From Rhodopirellula baltica SH 1 (GTDB lineage Bacteria; Planctomycetota; Planctomycetia; Pirellulales; Pirellulaceae), in assembly GCF_000196115.1 (NCBI RefSeq), contig NC_005027.1, positions 4,030,001 to 4,094,000 on the forward strand: a DNA stretch of 64,000 bases, in the 5' to 3' direction. The position numbers and the translations under genes are program-made. Each line of letters starts with the position of its first letter. Within the stretch, counting starts at the first letter, position 1. This document shows, one piece after another, positions 18,931 to 28,313 of this stretch. The notes under the pieces were generated by a model that was given only the letters and a program-made list of their open reading frames with translations, did not search any database and was not told the DNA's origin.

Positions 18931-19599
18931 CGGAGATTATTCTCCCTCTCGAGATTGTTGCGGGAAGTTGTCGGCAGTGATCCGTCACTTGCGATTCTGC
19001 AACCTCACCGTTGAATCGTTGCCCTTGGGGACACGGTCGTCGGACGAAGTCGCCGACGATCAAGTCCCGAGGTCAAGACTTCAGAACACAAACCGAACCA
19101 GGTGCGAGCACCCAGCCCGCTGACTTCGTTCAGTTCTGAAATCCATTTCGATTCGTGCCAGGGTCTCTGGCGACGGTGTAGCTGGTCCAATCGTTGGATG
19201 AAGAAACATCTGCCAGATGCAGACATCCGCTGTCTGCATCTCTGGGTCATCCGAGTCGCCTGAGTGAATTCGAGCCTTCGACGCCGGGAGCGTTTCAAAC
19301 CCGACTCATGCGGTCGGACAACAAACGTATCGGCGACACCTAGGCTTCAATGCAGTGGTTTGGGTGTTTTTCGGCAGCTTGTTAACGTTTGCGGCTTACG
19401 GAATTTCAGCCCGGTTATCCGGCGGGTATGGGTCGTCCCGAACGATCCTCTGGTACGATGCGTGCAATCGATCCAGACTGACAAAAACACCCTCTGATGG
19501 CCGGGGCGGAGGCTCAATCCGAGCGGTCGATGCCGTGGAACTTGCCAACGTGAAACCAGGCCGTCCTTCGCCACATTCGTAGTACAGAAGTCAAAACCG
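18931..19599. other. Intergenic region, 669 bp, with several inverted repeats
   Basis: Divergent region between the Cys-rich gene and the cupin gene. It holds TCGTCGG/CCGACGA (about 19038-19060), TTCAGAAC at 19080-19087 pairing with GTTCTGAA at 19133-19140 around an inner GGTGC-GA-GCACC hairpin (19101-19112), and a perfect 11-bp stem at 19215-19241. No T-run follows any of them. No supported coding frame is present. Confidence 0.6.
19215..19241. other. Perfect 11-bp stem-loop, role unknown
   Basis: AGATGCAGACA (19215-19225) and TGTCTGCATCT (19231-19241) pair perfectly around the loop TCCGC. No T-tract follows on either strand, so a simple intrinsic terminator is not indicated. It could be part of a structured RNA or a protein-binding site. 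Confidence 0.6.
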
Positions 19600-19971
19600 A
19601 TGGTCGCCAAACCCGAAATCGTGGATTTGACACGGATCAAACCGGTTGAATGCCCCTGCGGGCAGGCTCGCCGAGCCTTCGCGGAGTCACCTGAGTTCCC
19701 CGGCACGTTGCACCTGACACAGATCAGCCTGGATGCGAAACCGCATCACCACCGCGATCACACCGAGGTCTACGTGATTCTGACCTGTGACGCCGACGCC
19801 GCGATCGAACTCAATGGCGAACTTCATCCCGTTCGGCCACTGATGTCCATTCTCATTCCACCCGGGGTCCAACATCGAGCGGTCGGAAAAATGGAGGTAC
19901 TGATCGTGTGCACACCTGAGTTCGATCCCGCGGACGAGCACTTCGGAGATCCGGCCGTCTCTTCAGCCTGA
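19600..19971 (+). CDS. Small cupin-domain protein
   Basis: A 123-residue single-domain cupin. The first cupin motif is seen as HHHRDHTEVYVIL (residues 48-60), giving His/Glu metal ligands. The second is IPPGVQHRAV (about 87-96). This fold binds a metal ion and serves as a small enzyme or sugar-binding module. CPCG near residue 18 may add Cys ligands. It stands alone between unrelated genes, so the substrate cannot be guessed. Confidence 0.85.
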   Translation: MVAKPEIVDLTRIKPVECPCGQARRAFAESPEFPGTLHLTQISLDAKPHHHRDHTEVYVILTCDADAAIELNGELHPVRPLMSILIPPGVQHRAVGKMEVLIVCTPEFDPADEHFGDPAVSSA

Positions 19972-20001
19972 ACGACTCGTTTTCTGTAACTCGACTGCGC
20001 T

Positions 20002-20045
20002 GTGCCGTCTGATCTCGGATCCGGTGCCGTCTGTGCTCAGATCCG
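20002..20045. repeat. 22-bp tandem duplication
   Basis: Two adjacent 22-bp units, 20002-20023 and 20024-20045, both begin GTGCCGTCTG and end GATCCG, with a few internal differences. They lie in the gap between the cupin gene and the first PQQ-repeat gene. Function unknown. Confidence 0.8.
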
Positions 20046-20240
20046 GTTTCAAAAGCGTCCTGCTCCCACGAAAACGCAAAAACACGCCGAAAGGGCAGAC
20101 TTGTCAGCTTTTACGTTTTGAGCATTCGAGGGGATTGCACGTGACGGGTCCCGGCACGCTAAAATCATTTCAACCAATACGATTCGAATTATCCTGTCGT
20201 GCCCCACCTTCCCACCTCATCCCTCCCACCGGAATCCTTG

Positions 20241-22556
20241 ATGTTCGCGACGTTGCGCCGCTCTGTCACTTCGCCACAATCCCAAAGGACCTCACAACAA
20301 CAGGCCAGCACTGCTCGTGCGGTGACCGTGTTGCTGTGTTTGATGGGTTTTGTAGGTGTGACCCTCGGATCCAACACCGCCCGTGCCCAAGAAAACGGTC
20401 AAACGGCGGACTGGACTTACTGGCGAGGCCCTAACTTCAACGGGACCGCCGAAGCTGAAAACCTGGTCGAAGACTGGGATTCCGAAGGCGGCGAGGGCAG
20501 CAACCTCATCTGGAAACGGGAAGACATCGGTACTCGCAGCACGCCAGTTTCGATGAACGGCCGGCTTTACACGATGATGCGTTCGAATCCGGGCACGGAC
20601 ACCGAAGGCGAAAAGGTCGTCTGCCTCGACGCGGAAACCGGTGAAACCCTCTGGGAAAACGCTTTCAACGTCTATCTATCTGACGTTCCTGACACCCGGG
20701 TGGGTTGGAGCAGCGTTGTCGCGGATCCCGAGAGCGGCAACGTTTATGCCCTGGGCGTGTGCGATTTGTTTCTCTGTATCAATGGAGAAACCGGGCAAAC
20801 TGTCTGGAGCAAACCCCTTCACGAACAATTCGGGATGTTGTCGACCTACGGCGGTCGGACCAACTTTCCTGTGATTCACGAAGACCTCGTGATCATCAGC
20901 GGTATCATCATTAACTGGGGCGAAGCTGCCAAACCCAACCACCGCTTGATCGCGATGGACAAACTGACCGGCGAGGTTGTCTGGTTCAGTGGCACCAAGG
21001 ATTTGCCCAACGATACGACCTACTCAGCGCCCACACTGACCACGATCGAAGGCCAACGGCAATTGATCCTGGGAACGGGCGATGGAGCGGTCTGGGGCAT
21101 CCAACCTCGCACCGGCAAGCCACTTTGGCATCACGACCTATCTCGTCGCGGATTGTTCGCCACGCCTTTGGTCGACGGCAACCGGGTTTATGCTAGCCAC
21201 AGCGAAGAAAACATGTCCGGCAGCTCGATGGGTGCGGTCGCTTCCGTCGAAGTCGGCGGAACCGGCGACGAAACCTACGGCAAAGAAGTCTGGAAGATGG
21301 AAGGGCTGGTCGTCGGCCGCAGTGCCCCCGTCGTCGTCGACAACCGTTTGTATGTGGTCGATGACCGTTGCAAGCTTTGGATCATTGACACCGAAACCGG
21401 TGACTTGATCGCAGAGCGGATCGCAATCGGTGACCGCAAACAATGGCCCTCGCTCTTAGTCGCAGATGAAAAGCTGTACGTCCTGACCGAAAACGGTCGG
21501 TGGGCGATCTTGGAAATGACGGAGGACGGCGTTGAGTTCCTCAGCAAGGGCCGAATTCGCAACGAGGCATTTCATTCCTCGCCAATCTTGGCCAACGGCA
21601 AGCTTTATTTCCAAGGTGCTTCGGCCCTGTATTGCGTCGGCTCGCCTGAATCAAAGCAAAAGCCACTCGTCCTGGCAGAACAATTGCTCGGCGAGACGCC
21701 CATCGAAGAAAACCCGGAACCAGCTCAGTTGTTGGTCACGCCAGCGGAAGGTTTACTGTATCCCGGTCAAACCATGAAGCTATCAGTTCGATTGTTCAAT
21801 CGATTGGGACAACGTTTGGCTGATCCGGCCGATTCGGACATCACCTTCAGTGTCGAAGGCCCTGGCTCGGTCGACGGCAACGTCTTCACCGCCGATTCCG
21901 ACGTCGCCCACACCGCGGCCACCATCATCGCCAAAGTTGGCAGCGTCACCGGACGCACTCGGGTTCGCATCGTTCCTGAACTGCCATGGGCGTTCGACTT
22001 TGATGACTTGAACGATCCACCACTGTCCTGGGTGGGGGCTCGCTATCGTCACGTGATCCGCCCTGTCGATGGTTCACCGGCACTCGTGAAGATCAGCACG
22101 ATTCCAAAGGGAGCACGAAGCCGTGCTTGGATGGGATCCAGCGAACTGAAGAACTACACCATCGCCGCTGACGTTCGTGGCAGCCGTGCCAATGACCAAC
22201 TCCCGGACATCGGTTTAACCGCTCACGGCTATGTCTTGGACTTGATGGGCAACAGCCAACAGTTGCAAATCCGATCTTGGTCACCGCAATTGCGAATGGC
22301 ACAAACCGTTGATTTCCCTTGGAAAGAAGACCAGTGGTATCGGATGAAATTCCGAGCCCAAATCGAAGGCAGCGGCGACAACGCCATTGCCGTGTTGAAG
22401 GGCAAAGTCTGGCCTCGCGGTGAAGAAGAGCCCGCTGACTGGACCGTGACCGCGGAAGACAAGATTCCTGTTCTGTCGGCCAGTCCTGGTTTGTACGGCA
22501 ACGCGAAGGTCGCTGAGCTCTACATCGACAACCTGGAAGTCACACCCAATGAGTGA
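20241..22556 (+). CDS. Secreted PQQ-like beta-propeller protein
   Basis: A 771-residue protein with a signal peptide (hydrophobic core VTVLLCLMGFVGVTLG, cut near ARA-QE) and a chain of PQQ-type propeller repeats. The repeats are seen as recurring G-x-L/V-Y blades such as MNGRLYTMM, NVYALGVCD, NRLYVVDD and GKLYFQG, spread over about residues 60-480. The last 280 residues form a separate beta-rich domain, likely a carbohydrate-binding or LamG-like sandwich. An in-frame GTG at 20199 is possible but the ATG at 20241 gives the better signal peptide. It is followed after 142 bp by a second PQQ-repeat gene. Periplasmic scaffold or enzyme; substrate unknown. Confidence 0.88.
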   Translation: MFATLRRSVTSPQSQRTSQQQASTARAVTVLLCLMGFVGVTLGSNTARAQENGQTADWTYWRGPNFNGTAEAENLVEDWDSEGGEGSNLIWKREDIGTRSTPVSMNGRLYTMMRSNPGTDTEGEKVVCLDAETGETLWENAFNVYLSDVPDTRVGWSSVVADPESGNVYALGVCDLFLCINGETGQTVWSKPLHEQFGMLSTYGGRTNFPVIHEDLVIISGIIINWGEAAKPNHRLIAMDKLTGEVVWFSGTKDLPNDTTYSAPTLTTIEGQRQLILGTGDGAVWGIQPRTGKPLWHHDLSRRGLFATPLVDGNRVYASHSEENMSGSSMGAVASVEVGGTGDETYGKEVWKMEGLVVGRSAPVVVDNRLYVVDDRCKLWIIDTETGDLIAERIAIGDRKQWPSLLVADEKLYVLTENGRWAILEMTEDGVEFLSKGRIRNEAFHSSPILANGKLYFQGASALYCVGSPESKQKPLVLAEQLLGETPIEENPEPAQLLVTPAEGLLYPGQTMKLSVRLFNRLGQRLADPADSDITFSVEGPGSVDGNVFTADSDVAHTAATIIAKVGSVTGRTRVRIVPELPWAFDFDDLNDPPLSWVGARYRHVIRPVDGSPALVKISTIPKGARSRAWMGSSELKNYTIAADVRGSRANDQLPDIGLTAHGYVLDLMGNSQQLQIRSWSPQLRMAQTVDFPWKEDQWYRMKFRAQIEGSGDNAIAVLKGKVWPRGEEEPADWTVTAEDKIPVLSASPGLYGNAKVAELYIDNLEVTPNE

Positions 22557-22698
22557 TCGCGATGATGCGGTTGATTTTGTGCCGCATCCAACGTCACCGA
22601 CTGATTGAACTCCCTCCCAATCTGCAGCGAGATCGCGACCCTCCAACCGTCGCAATTCGCTTCGAACATCCAACGAACCCTCCCTCCCAAAAACAATC

Positions 22699-24777
22699 AT
22701 GGCTCGCTCTGAATTTTCTGCTTGGTGCTTGATGCTTGGCTCAGCGATACTGGGCACACTGACAACGGTTCTGCTGAGCGGTTGCCAACCGCCTGTTCCG
22801 TTGAGCACTGTCACATTGGCCGCCGCTGCTGCGAACGAAACGGTCGTGGCCGACGTGGACAAATCGAAATCCGATTCTGGATCTGCTGCCGACGTTAGCG
22901 AATTCATCCCTCCCGCTGAGGTCATCGAATCCGGCAAGGAATGGCCACAATGGGGCGGCACCCGCGTCCGCAACAATGTGCCCAATGCAAAGAACCTGCC
23001 CGAGTCCTGGAACATCGGCAAATTTGATCGCCGCACCGGCGAGTGGGATGGATCCAAAGCTGAAAACGTCCGCTGGTTCTCCAGCCTAGGAAGCCAAACC
23101 TACGGAAACCCAGTCGTTTCAGGAGGCCAAGTCTACGTCGGTTCCAACAACGGCAACGGTTACCTCAAACGCTATCCCAGCAACGTGGACCTCGGTTGCT
23201 TGCTCGCTTTCGACCAGAAAGACGGCAGCTTCCTATGGCAACACAGCAGCGAAAAACTGATCACCGGTCGTGTCCACGATTGGCCATTGCAGGGCATCTG
23301 CTGTGCACCATTGGTCGAAGGCGAACGATTGTGGTTCGTGACCAGCCGCGGTGAAGTCCGCTGCCTGGACACCAAAGGTTTCCATGATGGTGAAGACGAC
23401 GGACCAGTCCAAAACGAAGTGGCTCGTGTCGGCGACTTGATGAACAGCGGCGAAGGAAGCGACTACGAAGATTCGTTGTCGTCGCTGAACCAAGGTGAAT
23501 TGACCAAATCACTGACGAAGGTTTTGACCGACGCCGGAAGTGAACCCGAAGGCGACATCGAAATCAAAACACTCGCGGAAAACAAATCATGGACCGCCAA
23601 AGGCAATTTTGGTGGCGTCGATCGTACACTGGCAATCAAACAACTCGGACCACGCATCTCGATCTTCAAGACATTGTCGGTAGAGGACAAACAAGACGCT
23701 GACGTGATTTGGGTTTTCAACATGATGGATGAACTCGGGGTCAGCCAACACAACATGTGCTCATGCAGCGTCACCAGCTACGGAGACTTGTTGTTCGTCA
23801 ACACCAGCAACGGTCTCGACGAATCACACATCAACTTGCCCGCACCCGAAGCTCCCAGCTTCATCTGCATGAACAAGAACACCGGTGAGGTGTTGTGGAC
23901 TGATCAATCTCCTGGCACTAACATTTTGCACGGACAATGGTCGTCACCTTCCATCGAAGTCCTCGGTGGCGTACCGCAAGTTTTGTTCTGCGGTGGCGAC
24001 GGATGGTTGTACAGCTTCAAAGCTGACGGCGGAAAAGATGGTGCGGGCGAATTGCTTTGGAAGTTCGACTGCAATCCCAAGGAATCCAAATGGATCCTCG
24101 GCGGCGAAGGCACTCGCAACAACCTGATCGCGACCCCGGTTGCTTACGACGGTTGGGTTTATGTCGCCGTTGGACAAGACCCTGAGCACGGCGAAGGGGA
24201 AGGTCACCTGTGGTGCATCGACCCCACCAAACGTGGCGATGTTTCGCCTCAGTTGGCCGTGAAATTGGAAGGCGATAGCCGCGAACCCATCGACCACAAA
24301 CGCATTCAAGCGGTTGAACCGGAAAAGGGCGAGGCTGCTGTCGACAATCCGAATTCGGCTGTCGTTTGGCACTACTCATTGGCTGACCAAAACGACGACG
24401 GTGAAATTGATTTCGAAGAAGAAATGCACCGCAGTTGCGGCACGGTTGCCATCAAAGATGACGTGCTTTACATCGCTGACTTCTCCGGATTGGTCCACTG
24501 CTTGGACGCGAAAGGGAATGAAGATGGCACACCGATTGTTCACTTCACCTACGACATGTTCGCCCAAAGCTGGGGCAGCCCGCTGATCGCCGACGACAAG
24601 GTCTACATCGGTGATGAAGACGGTGACGTCTGCGTGTTCGAGTTTGGTGCGGAGAACAATGAGCCCATCGAAGAGATCAACATGGGAACCAGCGTTTACA
24701 GCACACCCGTCGCTGCCGATGAAACGATCTTCATCAGCACGAAGGACAAGCTGTTCGCAATCGGTAAACCTCGCTGA
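22699..24777 (+). CDS. PQQ-like beta-propeller lipoprotein with EF-hand loop
   Basis: A 692-residue protein with a lipoprotein signal ending in LLSGC at about residue 30. PQQ-type propeller blades follow (GGQVYVGSNNGNGYL, GWVYVAVGQD, DVLYIADFSG, DKVYIGDEDGDVCVF). Residues 563-574 read DQNDDGEIDFEE, a textbook EF-hand calcium loop inserted between blades. An acidic insert lies near 250-300. The two neighbouring PQQ genes are related and on the same strand, so may be co-transcribed. A two-hairpin structure follows about 115 bp after the stop. Confidence 0.88.
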   Translation: MARSEFSAWCLMLGSAILGTLTTVLLSGCQPPVPLSTVTLAAAAANETVVADVDKSKSDSGSAADVSEFIPPAEVIESGKEWPQWGGTRVRNNVPNAKNLPESWNIGKFDRRTGEWDGSKAENVRWFSSLGSQTYGNPVVSGGQVYVGSNNGNGYLKRYPSNVDLGCLLAFDQKDGSFLWQHSSEKLITGRVHDWPLQGICCAPLVEGERLWFVTSRGEVRCLDTKGFHDGEDDGPVQNEVARVGDLMNSGEGSDYEDSLSSLNQGELTKSLTKVLTDAGSEPEGDIEIKTLAENKSWTAKGNFGGVDRTLAIKQLGPRISIFKTLSVEDKQDADVIWVFNMMDELGVSQHNMCSCSVTSYGDLLFVNTSNGLDESHINLPAPEAPSFICMNKNTGEVLWTDQSPGTNILHGQWSSPSIEVLGGVPQVLFCGGDGWLYSFKADGGKDGAGELLWKFDCNPKESKWILGGEGTRNNLIATPVAYDGWVYVAVGQDPEHGEGEGHLWCIDPTKRGDVSPQLAVKLEGDSREPIDHKRIQAVEPEKGEAAVDNPNSAVVWHYSLADQNDDGEIDFEEEMHRSCGTVAIKDDVLYIADFSGLVHCLDAKGNEDGTPIVHFTYDMFAQSWGSPLIADDKVYIGDEDGDVCVFEFGAENNEPIEEINMGTSVYSTPVAADETIFISTKDKLFAIGKPR

Positions 24778-24890
24778 GCACCTTCAGCGACCGAGACCAT
24801 CATTCGGCGTCGCCACAGCTAGACCGTGAGCGACGCGTTCTTGAAACAACGAACTGATGGCAGAGCCAAAGACCATCGCTAGAATCAACA

Positions 24891-24942
24891 TTTCGCCACC
24901 TTGTTCAGTTTGGACCGGTGGCGAAACTCGTTTGGAAACGAG
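24891..24942. other. Two adjacent perfect hairpins
   Basis: TTTCGCCACC (24891-24900) pairs with GGTGGCGAAA (24917-24926), a perfect 10-bp stem with a 16-nt loop. Immediately after it CTCGTTT (24927-24933) pairs with AAACGAG (24936-24942). No T-run follows. It may end the PQQ transcript by another route or be a structured RNA element. Confidence 0.6.
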
Positions 24943-24984
24943 CGAAATCAGCTTGACGGGTCGGCCTCGGAATCAATCGCGAAA

Positions 24985-25173
24985 TTACGCGTCTTGATCC
25001 AAGGACTGTTCATCGGAGTTGCGGCGTTTAGGCGTTGGCCGATCCACAACATGCTCTTCACGACGTCGTGAAGTTTGTGGATCTTCGTTCTCACTACGCT
25101 GCGAGACAGGTGCGACCCGATAGGTCAAACCATGAAGCGTGTGAATGAATGGCGTCGAAATGGGAGCGAACAT
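24985..25173 (-). CDS. Doubtful small ORF, 62 residues
   Basis: A short frame from the ATG at 25173 (or a GTG at 25206) encoding a peptide with a hydrophobic start and a strongly charged tail (RRREEHVVDRPTPKRR, SLDQDA). No domain, no clear ribosome-binding site. Kept only because the region is otherwise empty; it may well not be translated. Confidence 0.25.
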   Translation of the reverse strand: MFAPISTPFIHTLHGLTYRVAPVSQRSENEDPQTSRRREEHVVDRPTPKRRNSDEQSLDQDA

Positions 25174-25402
25174 GGGTGTCGTCTCGTTCAGAAGGTCGGT
25201 GGACACGAAAGCCTAGCTCTCTAAACCAACTTTTCGACGTTCGCTTAGGTCGCGATTCACCAAAAGCGACATTTCGTCACGACCCAAAGTCCATCTGGTT
25301 GGATTGTGCGGGCAGAATGACACACAACGCGCACCAGGAAAACACAATCCGCCAACAAAGCGACTTTCCGCAACCTTAAAAAGGTCACTGACACGCCGAC
25401 GC

Positions 25403-26275
25403 TCAGCAACTCGTCAGCGACAACCCGTCGAGCAGTTCAGCGGCAGCTTCGCTTTTGTTCAGAACGTAATAATGGATGCCGGGCACGCCATTGTTCACCA
25501 AATCAATCGTTTGCTGACGAGCGTGCTCGACGCCCACGCGGAATTGATCCTGATCATCATCTGCTTCGGTCATCGCGGATTCCAGTGATTGCGGGATCGC
25601 CGCCTTGCACATCGATGCGATCCGTTTCGCTTGCTTGAAATTGGTCACGGGCAAAATCCCTGGAACGATCGGCACCTCGATGCCAACCTTCTCACAGGCG
25701 TCGCGGAACCGGTAAAAATCATCGTTGTCGTAGAACAACTGCGTGATGACGATGTCTGCTCCCGCGTCGACCTTTCGCTTCAGATTGGTCAAATCGGTTT
25801 GGAAGTCCACCGCTTCTTGATGTGTCTCAGGATAGCCCGCAACCGCAATTCCTAAATCACCGAATCGTCCACGGATCAGTTCCACCAACTCATTGGCGTA
25901 TTTCAGACCGCCCTCGGTGACTTCGAATTGCGTTGTTCCCTTGGGTGGGTCACCACGCAAAGCAACGATGTAGTCGACGCCGATCCGACCGGCTTCCGTG
26001 AGGTAGGCCTCCAGTTCCTTCACGGTCGACCCGACACAGGTCAGGTGAGATGCGACGGGCAGTTTGGTGATTTGCTTCACCTTCTGCAGGACCTCGAGTG
26101 TTGTTCCTTGGCTCGAACCGCCCGCTCCGTAAGTGCAGGTGAAATACTTCGGGCCAAACTGCATCAACCGTTCGACGTTTTTGCAGAGCAATTCCACACC
26201 TTCGGAGGTCTTAGGCGGAAAAAGCTCAAATGAAATCGCACAATCGGTGGACTGATAGACAGAAGCCAGAGTCAT
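25403..26275 (-). CDS. metF: 5,10-methylenetetrahydrofolate reductase
   Basis: MetF reduces 5,10-methylene-THF to 5-methyl-THF for methionine synthesis, using FAD. The 290-residue product has typical family features: SFELFPPKT near the N terminus (with the conserved Glu), TYGAGGSSQGTT, HLTCVG, ALRGDPPKG, VAGYPETH and ITQLFYDNDDFYRF. Length matches bacterial MetF. The ATG at 26275 is preferred; an in-frame GTG four codons earlier is possible. It appears to be a single-gene unit. Confidence 0.96.
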   Translation of the reverse strand: MTLASVYQSTDCAISFELFPPKTSEGVELLCKNVERLMQFGPKYFTCTYGAGGSSQGTTLEVLQKVKQITKLPVASHLTCVGSTVKELEAYLTEAGRIGVDYIVALRGDPPKGTTQFEVTEGGLKYANELVELIRGRFGDLGIAVAGYPETHQEAVDFQTDLTNLKRKVDAGADIVITQLFYDNDDFYRFRDACEKVGIEVPIVPGILPVTNFKQAKRIASMCKAAIPQSLESAMTEADDDQDQFRVGVEHARQQTIDLVNNGVPGIHYYVLNKSEAAAELLDGLSLTSC

Positions 26276-26681
26276 CAAACAAATCACAAAGGAGAAAAAG
26301 CTGCGAAACGAGAGTGTTTCATTTTTTGGTGAGTGAACTGCACCGACAGAATTGTCTTCGGTCCCTTCGATGAACGTCTAGGAAGTTCAAGCCACCACAC
26401 ATTTCCATCGCAGAAACGCTCTCAACACTGCGAAAGAATAGCCTGGCAACTTCACCGGCTCAGCGGCAGCCGACGAAACCGGGCACCGCGCCAGTATAAA
26501 CGCCCGCTCGTTTTACGGAACCGAGACTCCCACCACGATTGAACCGAAGCCGCCGAACTTTACCGTTTTTTCCGTCGCTCCCAAACCGAATTCGCCATTA
26601 AAACCGCGTGGATATCCAGATGATCAGCACACTTCGGTGGCTGAAACAATCGGTTTCGGCGTTGCCTCTCGCATTGACGGA
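26276..26681. other. Intergenic region, 406 bp
   Basis: Lies between metF and the stop of the upstream PhyH-type gene on the same strand. It must carry the metF promoter, but I cannot pick out hexamers or a riboswitch fold with confidence. No supported coding frame is present. Confidence 0.4.
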
Positions 26682-27539
26682 TTACGAGGCAAACGACTCA
26701 GGCCGCTGAGCCCCCGGCCATTTACCTGCCGGAGCGGTGCCGGCAACGACCACACCCTTCTTTTCCCAGCCCAAATACGCTGTCACGTCCGCGGGGCAAT
26801 ACCGCAGCGTCAAACCGCAACGCCGTCGGTCACTCTGGTTGGGCGCCGATCCGTGAACCAACAAATCGCTATGGATGGACACCTGTCCGGCACGAACGGG
26901 AGTGAACCGGTGCGTTCCATACTTCTCAGGTTCCGCGACGACTTGATCCAGAACATTCCCCGAATCTGAATCGGTCATGTCAAAATCAATCAATCCGTGC
27001 TGATGAGAACCGGTGAAGACTTCCATCCCACCATTGTCTAAATCGGCATCGTCGATCGCCAGCCAAACGGTCACGGCTTTGGTTGGTGTCAGAGGCCAGT
27101 AGCTGGCATCTTGATGCCAATCAACTCGCTTGCCATCGCCAGGCATCTTGCAGAAGAAATGCGATCCCCAGCCAATGACATCTTCACCCAGCAAATCGGA
27201 AACGTATCCAACTAACTTTGGATGCTGAAGCAAATCCCAAACACGAGCGTGCTTCAGATGAGCACTGCTGATCGAATAGCTGTCTTTTCCGGCCGCCATG
27301 GTTTCTGCCAACAAGGCATCAAAGTATTCACGCAGCGAAGCGGTTTCATTCGCGTCGAGAACATCCAGCGGCCCCAAATAGCCATCTTCGTTCCAAGCCT
27401 TCACCTGCTCTTGGCTCAGCAGATTTGGAGAATCATTGATGGTCGGAAAGAAGCGGATGTCACGCTGGACCGTCGCAATGGATTCCCGATCAGGAATGAT
27501 CGCGAACTGAGTGTCCGAGGAGGAACTGTTGTTGTTCAT
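26682..27539 (-). CDS. Phytanoyl-CoA dioxygenase (PhyH) family protein
   Basis: A 285-residue Fe(II)/2-oxoglutarate-dependent oxygenase. The facial triad is visible as His142-x-Asp144 in WHQDASYWPL and the distal His229 in LLVHGSAPN. The 2-oxoglutarate-binding Arg is probably Arg246 (LTLRY). Family stretches GWGSHFFCKMPGDG and DNGGMEVFTGSH support the call. The substrate is unknown, as the family covers many hydroxylations and halogenations. No co-directional partner is close. Confidence 0.9.
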   Translation of the reverse strand: MNNNSSSSDTQFAIIPDRESIATVQRDIRFFPTINDSPNLLSQEQVKAWNEDGYLGPLDVLDANETASLREYFDALLAETMAAGKDSYSISSAHLKHARVWDLLQHPKLVGYVSDLLGEDVIGWGSHFFCKMPGDGKRVDWHQDASYWPLTPTKAVTVWLAIDDADLDNGGMEVFTGSHQHGLIDFDMTDSDSGNVLDQVVAEPEKYGTHRFTPVRAGQVSIHSDLLVHGSAPNQSDRRRCGLTLRYCPADVTAYLGWEKKGVVVAGTAPAGKWPGAQRPESFAS

Positions 27540-27811
27540 GAGCGTTGGACTTCGTGAATAGGTGTGGGGATTTGTTCATTGTCAGTCAGTCCCGCGGCCG
27601 ATTCAACCCAACCAGCTTGCCGGGACATGCCTGCAAGACCGTCAAAACCGGATTAGTCCATCGACTTTCTCTTTTGCTGGGATGCCACCCGTCAGGTTGG
27701 AGGCGCCGATCAATCCATGCGAACTAGGGTTGGATGCAACCGTTGCCATCATGGCGGTTGCGACACATTTCCCTCTTTGTCAGCACCCAATTCGTTCGAA
27801 CGGTTTGCATC

Positions 27812-28303
27812 ATGTCCATCGCAGCCAGCACTCATCCAACACGGAAGGACCGATCCACGACGGTCGTCGATCGCACAGTCCAATACGGCGTCGTGAAGAA
27901 GATTGCTTTTCACTGGATCGTTTTGTTTGTGTGCAACTCCGTTGCCTTGCTGCTCTGGTTGCGTTTGTTTGAACAACCTGACCTGAGCTGGCAGCACTCG
28001 TTCGAAGACTGTGTACGCCGGTTCTTACCGTTCTTCTTGATTTCGGTCGCGCTGATCCCCGCCTTTGTGCTCGACACACTGAAACTAACCAATCGTTTCG
28101 CCGGACCGATCATGCGATTGCGAACCGAGATTCTCAACGCGGCCGAAGGCCGCCCAGTCAAGCGTTTGTCATTCCGAACCAATGACTTTTGGAAAGACGT
28201 CGCTGATTCGTTCAACAGCATGGCCCAGCGAACCGGGTTGTTGTCCGATGCCGACGCCGAACCAACCGGCGACGAAACCAGCCCATCATCCACCAACGCC
28301 TGA
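27812..28303 (+). CDS. Two-helix membrane protein with HAMP-like segment
   Basis: A 163-residue protein from the ATG at 27812; the frame opens earlier at 27734. Two membrane helices (about residues 32-54 and 72-92) are followed by a HAMP-like stretch (GPIMRLRTEILNAAEG, then DFWKDVADSFNSMAQR). There is no signalling output domain; the protein ends in a short Thr/Ser-rich tail. It begins a four-gene plus-strand cluster with TadE/TadG-like genes, the next starting 10 bp after its stop. Confidence 0.8.
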   Translation: MSIAASTHPTRKDRSTTVVDRTVQYGVVKKIAFHWIVLFVCNSVALLLWLRLFEQPDLSWQHSFEDCVRRFLPFFLISVALIPAFVLDTLKLTNRFAGPIMRLRTEILNAAEGRPVKRLSFRTNDFWKDVADSFNSMAQRTGLLSDADAEPTGDETSPSSTNA

Positions 28304-28313
28304 TTTCATTCCG

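Larger units (their letters stand above)
24778..25402. other. Intergenic region, 625 bp
   Basis: Between the second PQQ gene and the 3' end of metF. It contains the tandem hairpins at 24891-24942 and one doubtful 62-codon minus-strand frame (24985-25173). Beyond these I see nothing I can name. Confidence 0.5.
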
